A program made the translations under genes and the position numbers. The notes below the pieces were generated by a model. It made no database searches. It saw only the letters and a list, made by a program, of their open reading frames with translations, and was not told the origin of the DNA. From assembly GCA_031255615.1 (NCBI GenBank), contig JAIRSD010000266.1, positions 1 to 6,200 on the forward strand: a DNA stretch of 6,200 bases, written 5' to 3'. Positions 1 to 4,803 of this stretch are shown here, one piece after another (position 1 is the stretch's first letter; every line of letters begins with the position of its first letter). Origin of the DNA: Treponema sp. Lineage in GTDB: Bacteria; Spirochaetota; Spirochaetia; Treponematales; Breznakiellaceae.

Positions 1-10
1 TTTCACGCAT
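1..10 (-). CDS. Possible start of a divergent gene, only the first three codons present
   Basis: On the minus strand an ATG (positions 10-8) is followed by CGT and GAA up to the window edge, giving Met-Arg-Glu. It is preceded by GGAGG (complement of CCTCC at 19-23) with 8 bases between. This is a strong Shine-Dalgarno at normal spacing. It lies where a divergent gene would start opposite the IclR gene, a common arrangement for IclR regulators and their targets. Too little is visible to name a product. The site could also be chance, because GGAGG-like strings are frequent in this GC-rich DNA. Confidence 0.33.
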
Positions 11-61
11 TGTTGGGGCCTCCGATTTCCGGTATCCTTTGCGTAGCAACGGCGGCGGGGC

Positions 62-80
62 CGGCGGCGGACCGCCGCTG
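62..80. repeat. GC-rich inverted repeat
   Basis: GCGGCGG (64-70) and CCGCCGC (72-78) are perfect inverted arms around A71, extended by a G-T and a C-G pair to 62-80. It could form a short stable hairpin in RNA from either strand. No T-run follows on either side, so it is not a typical intrinsic terminator. It may only reflect the surrounding GGC/CCG-rich sequence. Confidence 0.3.
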
Positions 81-112
81 AGCCGCCTGTGCATGAGGGG
101 TACCGGCGCGTA

Positions 113-251
113 TGAAACAACCTGTGGTTCCGCACGAAATTGAAACCGCCCCGCACCCTCTGGGGTACTGTACACCCTTTTTCCGGGAAATGGGAAGGGC
201 CGGGTTAAAAATTTGTTTCATTTTTTGTATGTCTGTTTCAAATTTATGAAA
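113..251. promoter_or_regulatory. Cluster of TGAAAC/GTTTCA elements upstream of iclR (candidate operator region)
   Basis: The hexamer TGAAAC or its complement occurs four times: TGAAACA at 113-119, TGAAACC at 141-147, and TGTTTCA at 214-220 and 234-240. The last two are direct repeats exactly 20 bp apart, about two helical turns. TTTCA (236-240) also pairs with TGAAA (247-251) across 6 bases. The part from about 203 to 270 is AT-rich against GC-rich surroundings. The element recurs before the dehydratase gene. Known operators of the IclR-family regulator KdgR have TGAAAC/GTTTCA-type half-sites, so autoregulation is a reasonable inference. I could not pick convincing -35/-10 boxes for iclR here. 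Confidence 0.5.
162..190. repeat. Two small inverted repeats in the iclR upstream region
   Basis: GTAC-T-GTAC (165-173) is framed by GGG (162-164) and CCC (175-177), with one unpaired A at 174. It is followed by TTTCC-G-GGAAA (180-190). Both are compact dyads suited to a dimeric regulator or to local RNA hairpins. Their role is unknown. Confidence 0.3.
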
Positions 252-253
252 GG

Positions 254-268
254 TATCGTATTACGATA
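254..268. promoter_or_regulatory. Perfect 15-bp palindrome just before the iclR ribosome-binding site
   Basis: TATCGTA (254-260) and TACGATA (262-268) are perfect inverted arms around T261. The palindrome ends immediately before the Shine-Dalgarno of the IclR gene (GAAAGGGG, 269-276). A protein bound here could block transcription or initiation of iclR. The half-site TACGAT recurs at 1196-1201, overlapping the dehydratase -10 box. Operator function is inferred from symmetry and position. Confidence 0.5.
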
Positions 269-280
269 GAAAGGGGCGGT

Positions 281-1081
281 ATGGACACCGGGGTCAAGGG
301 TAAGTTCGAACTGGTTAGCGCCGTGACCAGGACCATGGCGTTGCTGGAGGTTCTGGGGAAGACGGATATGCTATCCCTGACGGAAGTTGCGTCGGCCTGC
401 GGCCTGCACAAAAGCACGGCCTTCCGCTTCCTCCAGACCCTGCTGCGGCTGGGCTATGTGTTCCGGGATGACGCCAGCGACCGCTACGGCCTTTCCCTTA
501 AGCTGAACGCCCTGGTAGGCATCCGGTCCGGCTCCCAGGACATTCTGCGCTACGCCGCCTCTTCCCTGGACTTCCTGTCCAGGGAAACCGGGGAGACCAT
601 CCACCTGGCGGTCCTGGAGGACGGCGCCCTGGTGTACCTGCGAAAAATCGAATCAAAACGGGTGCTGCGGGTGGTAACGATGATTTCCTCTGTCGGCGGG
701 GGGGCCCCGATGTACTGTACCGGCCTGGGAAAGGCGGCGCTGGCCTTTTTTCCCCTGCCCGAACAGGAACGGTACATTGCCCACCAGGTTTTTACCCGCT
801 ACACCGCCGCCACCATCACCAACGGGCCGGCCCTCTTGGCAGAACTGGCCCAGATTCGGGAACAGGGCTATGCCTTTGACCGGCAGGAACACGAGGAGGG
901 GGTTGTCTGCGTGGCGGCCCCTATTTTTACCTCCGCCCAGCTTCCCGTGGGGGCTATCAGCATCGCCGGCCCTTCGATCCGGATGGGGGAGGAAGAACTG
1001 GGGCGCTATACCGGGCTCATCCTGGAAGCGGCCCGGGAAATCTCCGCCAGGCTGGGTTTGATGGACCGGGCGGGGAAATAG
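281..1081 (+). CDS. IclR-family transcriptional regulator
   Basis: A 266-residue protein of typical IclR length. The N-terminal winged helix-turn-helix spans roughly residues 8-75; the segment 31-60 (LSLTEVASACGLHKSTAFRF at its start) is the recognition HTH. The effector-binding IclR domain spans about 80-258 and shows family landmarks: GAPMYCTGLGKAALA at 141-155, EHEEGVVCVAAPI at 203-215 and AISIAGPS at 225-232. IclR proteins bind palindromic operators as dimers or tetramers and sense small metabolites, often acids from sugar or aromatic degradation. ATG 281 is supported by GAAAGGGG at 269-276. The gene lies ahead of and parallel to the dehydratase and importer genes, which it probably controls together with itself. 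Whether it represses or activates cannot be read from the sequence, and the ligand is unknown; an aldonate or keto-deoxy acid would fit the neighbours. Confidence 0.93.
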   Translation: MDTGVKGKFELVSAVTRTMALLEVLGKTDMLSLTEVASACGLHKSTAFRFLQTLLRLGYVFRDDASDRYGLSLKLNALVGIRSGSQDILRYAASSLDFLSRETGETIHLAVLEDGALVYLRKIESKRVLRVVTMISSVGGGAPMYCTGLGKAALAFFPLPEQERYIAHQVFTRYTAATITNGPALLAELAQIREQGYAFDRQEHEEGVVCVAAPIFTSAQLPVGAISIAGPSIRMGEEELGRYTGLILEAAREISARLGLMDRAGK

Positions 1082-1105
1082 CCGGAGCGGGGCCGGAAAG
1101 TAAAA

Positions 1106-1146
1106 CCGGTTGCGCCGCAAAAGCCCGGATTCAACAAATTTTTTTT
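1106..1146 (+). terminator. Possible weak terminator after iclR
   Basis: CCGG (1106-1109), TTGCG (1110-1114), CGCAA (1116-1120) and CCGG (1125-1128) can fold into an imperfect hairpin with a four-base bulge. A run of eight T (1139-1146) follows. The T-run starts 10 bases after the stem and the innermost loop is too tight for all pairs to form. This is a poor intrinsic terminator, and some readthrough into the next gene is likely. Confidence 0.25.
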
Positions 1147-1160
1147 GAAACAAGTTTTAA
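1145..1160. promoter_or_regulatory. Candidate IclR operator upstream of the dehydratase promoter
   Basis: TTGAAACAAGTTTTAA is an imperfect palindrome with 6 of 8 position pairs matching. It contains TGAAACA, the same element that is repeated before iclR. It ends 7 bases before the -35 box. A site just upstream of -35 suits an activator, although repression is not excluded. Assignment to the adjacent IclR protein is inference. Confidence 0.45.
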
Positions 1161-1167
1161 TTTTTCC

Positions 1168-1196
1168 TTGACAGCCTAAAATTCCTGGGGGACAAT
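1168..1196 (+). promoter_or_regulatory. Sigma-70-type promoter for the dehydratase-transport operon
   Basis: A perfect -35 box TTGACA (1168-1173) is separated by 17 bases from the -10 box GACAAT (1191-1196, 4 of 6 consensus). The expected transcription start is about 1202-1205, leaving a leader of about 75 bases before ATG 1279. The weak -10 and the flanking operator-like elements suggest a regulated promoter. No comparably clear promoter was seen downstream, so it may drive all four later genes. Confidence 0.65.
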
Positions 1197-1206
1197 ACGA
1201 TCACCA

Positions 1207-1229
1207 GCGGAAGGGCGCGGCCATTCCGC
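1207..1229 (+). other. Hairpin at the 5' end of the operon leader RNA
   Basis: GCGGAA (1207-1212) pairs perfectly with TTCCGC (1224-1229), with two further G-C pairs possible inside the 11-base loop. It begins a few bases after the predicted transcription start. A hairpin at an mRNA 5' end commonly protects the transcript. I see no riboswitch or attenuator architecture around it. Confidence 0.35.
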
Positions 1230-1278
1230 CATAGGACCCCCAAATCCGGCCCTGTGACCCAAACAAAGCGGAGGCGAT

Positions 1279-2727
1279 ATGTCAAGCGCGAACAATGGCA
1301 ATAGCTACGAAGAAACCCTGGCCCATGTGAATACCCACTCGCGGCCCAGCGATCTGAAGATCACCGATATGCGTTTTGCCCAGTTGGAAGGGGCTCCCTA
1401 CGCCTGTATCATGATGAAGCTCTACACCAACCAGGGCATCGTGGGCCTGGGGGAGGTTCGGGACATGGCCTCCAAGACCTACGCCCTGATGCTTAAGGGC
1501 AGAATTTTGGGAGAGAACCCCTGCAACATTGATAAGCTGTTTCGCAGGATTAAGCAGTTCGGCGGCCAGGGCCGGCAGGGGGGCGGGGTTTCGGCGGTAG
1601 AAATTGCCCTCTGGGACATCGCGGGCAAGGCCTACGGGATTCCGGTCTACCAGATGCTGGGGGGGAAGTTCCGGGACAAGATGCGGATCTACTGCGACAC
1701 GGACGTCGAATTTAACCGGGAACGTTCAGCCGGGCAGAACATGGGGGAGGCGCTGAAAAAACGGCTGGACCGGGGTTACACGATTCTTAAAATGGACATG
1801 GGCATAGGATTGCTGCGGGACATCCCCGGCACCCTTACCGCCCCCCTGGGCTGGCTGGAAGAACAGCGCGAACTGGGGGAACGGGCCCGGAAGCTCTACC
1901 CTACCCCCTGGGAGGATAACGCCGCGGAGGAGCGCAAGAAGGTCCGGGCCACCAAAGACATCAACCGACTGACGGAAATTTTTAAGGCCCGTAACGATTC
2001 TATTTATTTTTCCCCCAAGCATCCCTTTACGGGGATTCAGATCACCGAAAAGGGACTTGACTACCTGGAGAACTACGTGGCCGATGTCCGTTCCATTATC
2101 GGCTACGACGTGCCACTGGCCACCGATCACCACGGGACTATCGGGGTGGACGAAATCATCAGACTGGCCCGGCGTTTGGAGAAGTACAATATCGCCTGGC
2201 TGGAGGACCCTATTTCCGTCCAGTACCCGGAGCAGTGGCGTAAACTTACCGCTTCCACCACCATTCCTATTTGCACGGGGGAAAACATCTATCTGGCGGA
2301 AAATTTTGAGCCCCTGTTGAACGCCGGGGGCATTACGGTGGCCCACCCGGACCCCCTGACGGCGGGGGGAATCCTCGAGTCCAAGAAAATCGGGGACCTG
2401 GCCCAGCGTTACGGGGTACGGATGGCCCTGCACCAGGCGGCGACCCCGGTCCACGCCATGGCGGCGGCCCATATCGGGGTGGCCACGGAGAATTGCTGGG
2501 CCTGCGAGTTCCACGCCAACGATGTGCCCTGGTGGGATGATCTGGCAATTCACCGAATGCACAAACCCCTGGTGGACCGGGGCTTTATTGACGTGCCGGA
2601 TCTGCCGGGCCTGGGGATTGACGATCTGAACGACGATGTTATCCGGGAACACGTGTCTTCCTGGGACCCCGAAATATGGGCCCCCACGGACGAATGGAAT
2701 TTTGAGTTCTGCGCCGACGGATTTTAA
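1279..2727 (+). CDS. Enolase-superfamily sugar-acid dehydratase (galactonate/mannonate dehydratase-like)
   Basis: A 482-residue mandelate racemase/muconate lactonizing enzyme-type protein. The N-terminal capping domain covers about 26-135 (IALWDIAGKAYGIPVYQMLG at 109-128) and the barrel about 136-430. Likely Mg ligands are D283 (ATDHHG), E309 (WLEDP) and E335 (CTGEN). Likely acid/base residues are K171 (LKMD), H285 and H385 (ALHQ), with D358 27 residues before H385 as the usual His-Asp partner and E410 (CEFH) after it. The spacings 26, 26, 50 and 25 match galactonate dehydratase as I recall it and resemble mannonate dehydratase. Such enzymes remove water from aldonic or aldaric acids to give 2-keto-3-deoxy acids in the cytoplasm. 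Substrate is unassigned. The protein is longer than the usual ~380-420 residues, through a ~25-residue N-terminal extension and a charged insertion at about 178-250. ATG 1279 follows GGAGG (1270-1274). Confidence 0.88.
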   Translation: MSSANNGNSYEETLAHVNTHSRPSDLKITDMRFAQLEGAPYACIMMKLYTNQGIVGLGEVRDMASKTYALMLKGRILGENPCNIDKLFRRIKQFGGQGRQGGGVSAVEIALWDIAGKAYGIPVYQMLGGKFRDKMRIYCDTDVEFNRERSAGQNMGEALKKRLDRGYTILKMDMGIGLLRDIPGTLTAPLGWLEEQRELGERARKLYPTPWEDNAAEERKKVRATKDINRLTEIFKARNDSIYFSPKHPFTGIQITEKGLDYLENYVADVRSIIGYDVPLATDHHGTIGVDEIIRLARRLEKYNIAWLEDPISVQYPEQWRKLTASTTIPICTGENIYLAENFEPLLNAGGITVAHPDPLTAGGILESKKIGDLAQRYGVRMALHQAATPVHAMAAAHIGVATENCWACEFHANDVPWWDDLAIHRMHKPLVDRGFIDVPDLPGLGIDDLNDDVIREHVSSWDPEIWAPTDEWNFEFCADGF

Positions 2728-2742
2728 CAGCGGCAGGACCAC

Positions 2743-2782
2743 GATAAAACCGTGACGGAACCGTAAAAACCGTGACGGGGCC
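2743..2782. repeat. Tandem 20-bp repeat between the dehydratase and permease genes
   Basis: Two adjacent 20-bp units (2743-2762 and 2763-2782) agree at 16 of 20 positions and share the 13-mer AAAACCGTGACGG (2746-2758 and 2766-2778). Each contains the small dyad CCGT-G-ACGG. The repeat ends just before the permease Shine-Dalgarno (AGGAGG, 2786-2791). It could be a pair of protein sites on one helix face, a translational control element, or a simple duplication. Confidence 0.6.
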
Positions 2783-2797
2783 GGCAGGAGGGATTGG

Positions 2798-3730
2798 ATG
2801 ACAGGAAAATTAAAGGCCGCAGGCCGTGAACTGTCCGCCAACAGGACGCTGTACCTTATGTTCCTGCCTGTCGGCGTTTTTTACCTGATCTTTGCCTATT
2901 TCCCCATGACGGGGATCATCGTGGCCTTTAAGAACCTGAATTACCGGGACGGCATTTTCTTCTCCCCCTGGATTACGCCGTGGTTCAAGAATTTTGAATT
3001 TTTCTTTAAATCGGGCAAGGCGCTGCTGGTGATCCGGAACACGGTGATGTACAACCTGATGTTCCTGGCCGGGTATACCCTGTCGTCGATCCTGGTTGCC
3101 ATTTTTATCTCCGAAATCGAGCGGCCCGCCTTCAAAAAAATTACCCAGTCCATCATGTTTCTGCCCTACTTTATCAGCTGGGTGGTGGTCTCCGCCTTTG
3201 TGTACAACCTCTTTAGTTTTGAGTACGGGGCCATCAATACCCTGCTCCAGTCCCTGGGTCTTAACCGGATCAACATTTATATTACCCCCCGGTACTGGTA
3301 CTGGCTGCTTCCGGTCCTCTACATCTGGAAATGGGTGGGCTACGGCAGCGTCCTTTACCTGGCGGCGATCATGGGGATAGACCGGGAAAGTTACGAATCG
3401 GCGGAAATTGACGGCGCCAATATTTTTCAGCGGATCTGGTATGTCACCCTGCCCGCCCTGCTGCCCACCATAGCGACCCTGACGCTTCTGGGGGTGGGGC
3501 GGATCATGCGGGGGGAATTCGATATGTTCTGGCAGCTGGTGGGAAAAAACGGGGTTCTGATGGACCACACCGATATTATTGATACCCTGGTGTTCCGTTC
3601 CCTGATGGGAAATTCCGATTACGGCATGGCCTCTTCCACCGGCCTTATCCAGTCCCTGCTGTGCCTTATTATTATCACGACGGTCAACGCCATTGTCCGC
3701 CGGGTGGAGCCCGACAATGCGTTATTCTAA
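2798..3730 (+). CDS. ABC sugar importer permease, LplB/YteP type
   Basis: A 310-residue inner-membrane permease of the binding-protein-dependent carbohydrate importer class (CUT1-like, LplB family). About six hydrophobic segments are visible near residues 17-44, 83-106, 117-140, 167-190, 215-234 and 281-299. The EAA loop that contacts the ATPase is at 198-219, with the pattern S-Y-E-S-A-E-I-D-G-A and ending in T-L-P. The C-terminus RRVEPDNALF is characteristic of this family. It forms a heterodimeric channel with the next gene product. ATG 2798 is supported by AGGAGG at 2786-2791. The gene sits 70 bases after the dehydratase and overlaps the second permease, so it is cotranscribed. LplB-type importers in Bacillus and Paenibacillus relatives often carry pectin- or uronate-containing oligosaccharides; the actual substrate here cannot be read. 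Confidence 0.92.
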   Translation: MTGKLKAAGRELSANRTLYLMFLPVGVFYLIFAYFPMTGIIVAFKNLNYRDGIFFSPWITPWFKNFEFFFKSGKALLVIRNTVMYNLMFLAGYTLSSILVAIFISEIERPAFKKITQSIMFLPYFISWVVVSAFVYNLFSFEYGAINTLLQSLGLNRINIYITPRYWYWLLPVLYIWKWVGYGSVLYLAAIMGIDRESYESAEIDGANIFQRIWYVTLPALLPTIATLTLLGVGRIMRGEFDMFWQLVGKNGVLMDHTDIIDTLVFRSLMGNSDYGMASSTGLIQSLLCLIIITTVNAIVRRVEPDNALF

Positions 3731-4631
3731 GCGGCGGCCGGCGCAGGTCAGGATGACGGGGGATGTGGCCGTTTTTTCCGTCATCAAATACACGATGGTG
3801 CTGCTGATCGCCCTGGTATGCCTGGTCCCCTTTTATATGCTGGTGGTCAGCTCGTTTACCTCGGAGCAGGTTATCATTACGGAGGGATACTCGTTTGTAC
3901 CCAGGGTAAGGGGATTTTCCCTGGCCGCTTACCGCATGGTTTTCAGGAATCCCCTGCGGATACTGAGGGCCTACCGGAACAGTATCTTTATTACCCTGGC
4001 CGGCACCCTTTCCAGCCTGATTTTCTCCTCCATGGGGGCCTACGCCCTGTTCAGTAAAAAGCTGAAGTACCGGAACAAGCTGGCCTTTTACCTTTACTTT
4101 ACCACCCTGTTTAACGGGGGCCTCCTTTCGTATTACCTTACCATCACCCGCTACCTCCATCTGCAGAACACCCTGTGGGTCATGCTGCTTTCCCCCATGT
4201 TCAACGTCATGTATATCCTGATCCTGAGAAATTTTATCAACGCCTCCATCCCCCAGGCCCTTGTCGACGCCGCCAAGATCGACGGGGCCGGGGATTTCAG
4301 GATCTACTGGCAGCTTATTTTACCTTTAAGCAAACCCGCTCTGGCCTCCATCGGGCTGTTTATCGCCCTTAATTACTGGAACGACTGGTGGACCCCCATG
4401 ATGTTTGTGGAACGTTCGAACCTGCACCCCCTGCAATACACCCTGTACCAAATACTTTCATCGGTGAATTTCGCGGCGTCCATGGTGAACAGCGTGCCCC
4501 AGATCAACCTGCCCAAGGAATCCCTGAAGCTGGCGATGACGGTAATCGCCACGGGGCCCATTGTGCTGGTGTATCCCTTTGTGCAGAAGTACTTTGTCAG
4601 CGGTATCACTATCGGCTCGGTAAAGGGCTGA
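3717..4631 (+). CDS. ABC sugar importer permease, YtcP type (CarB-like)
   Basis: A permease of 304 residues from the chosen ATG at 3717, the second channel subunit and partner of the preceding LplB-type protein. Hydrophobic segments lie near residues 22-47, 89-112, 121-142, 152-170, 207-221 and 270-290. The EAA loop is at 181-203 (ALVDAAKIDGAGDFRIYWQL at its start, then ILP). The segment FNGGLLSYYL (132-141) and the ending VSGITIGSVKG (294-304) are typical of YtcP proteins. The reading frame is open upstream to a TTG at 3693, but ATG 3717 has GGTGGAG at 3703-3709 with 7 bases spacing and gives the usual family length. It overlaps the upstream gene by 14 bases, indicating translational coupling. 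A later ATG at 3753 is possible but less well supported. Confidence 0.91.
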   Translation: MRYSKRRPAQVRMTGDVAVFSVIKYTMVLLIALVCLVPFYMLVVSSFTSEQVIITEGYSFVPRVRGFSLAAYRMVFRNPLRILRAYRNSIFITLAGTLSSLIFSSMGAYALFSKKLKYRNKLAFYLYFTTLFNGGLLSYYLTITRYLHLQNTLWVMLLSPMFNVMYILILRNFINASIPQALVDAAKIDGAGDFRIYWQLILPLSKPALASIGLFIALNYWNDWWTPMMFVERSNLHPLQYTLYQILSSVNFAASMVNSVPQINLPKESLKLAMTVIATGPIVLVYPFVQKYFVSGITIGSVKG

Positions 4632-4642
4632 GGGCCGCCCAG

Positions 4643-4690
4643 GCCGGCTTCCCCCGGCGCAAGCGGCGTTTGAGAAACAGCAGAACTGTT
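4643..4690 (+). repeat. Short inverted repeats just after the second permease gene
   Basis: GCCGG (4643-4647) can pair with CCGGC (4654-4658) across six bases. AACAG (4676-4680) can pair with CTGTT (4686-4690) across five. Both are weak alone, but they precede two stronger hairpins in the same 172-base gap. No T-run follows, so they do not mark an operon end. Confidence 0.3.
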
Positions 4691-4700
4691 CGGGCACAGG

Positions 4701-4727
4701 GACCGGCCGGAATATATTCCGCCGGTC
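4701..4727 (+). other. Long intercistronic stem-loop
   Basis: Outer arms GACCGG (4701-4706) and CCGGTC (4722-4727) enclose the perfect 14-bp palindrome CGGAATATATTCCG (4708-4721), with only C4707 unpaired. As RNA it gives a long, strong stem with a tight loop. As DNA it is a striking dyad. Without a T-run it is unlikely to be an intrinsic terminator. It may stop 3' decay or mark a processing point between permease and binding-protein messages, or be a protein-binding site. Confidence 0.55.
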
Positions 4728-4730
4728 ATG

Positions 4731-4749
4731 GCCCCTTCGTTGAAGGGGT
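4731..4749 (+). other. Second intercistronic hairpin upstream of the binding-protein gene
   Basis: CCCCTTC (4732-4738) and GAAGGGG (4742-4748) pair perfectly over a GTT loop, extended by a G-T pair at 4731/4749. It follows the previous stem-loop by three bases and lies about 55 bases before the next start codon. The bases after it (TAGATATAGG) are not a T-run, so differential mRNA stability is likelier than termination. Confidence 0.5.
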
Positions 4750-4803
4750 AGATATAGGGTGACAGCAAAACTTGCGACCACTAACAAGGAAGGAGAGGAC
4801 ACG

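Noticed and set aside
3..221. 72-codon minus-strand open frame in the left intergenic region
   Set aside because: No Shine-Dalgarno precedes its ATG at 221, the composition is low-information, and it covers the operator-like region. The GGAGG-supported ATG at position 10 is a better minus-strand start.
1726..2841. Long 371-codon open frame on the minus strand across the dehydratase gene
   Set aside because: It is antisense to a clear enzyme gene and its translation is rich in Gly, Pro, His and Arg without recognisable motifs. It arises from the GC-rich codon use of the real gene.
2810..3568. 252-codon minus-strand open frame across the first permease
   Set aside because: It is the antisense shadow of a membrane protein gene. 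The translation is highly polar and lacks any recognisable domain.
3693..3716. TTG start for the second permease, extending it by eight residues
   Set aside because: ATG 3717 has a better-spaced GGTGGAG and gives a shorter overlap and the usual family length.
4739..4768. A separate promoter for the binding-protein gene using TTGAAG at 4740-4745
   Set aside because: No acceptable -10 box lies 16-18 bases downstream, and the TTGAAG is part of a hairpin arm. TATATT at 4713-4718 likewise lacks a matching -35 box.
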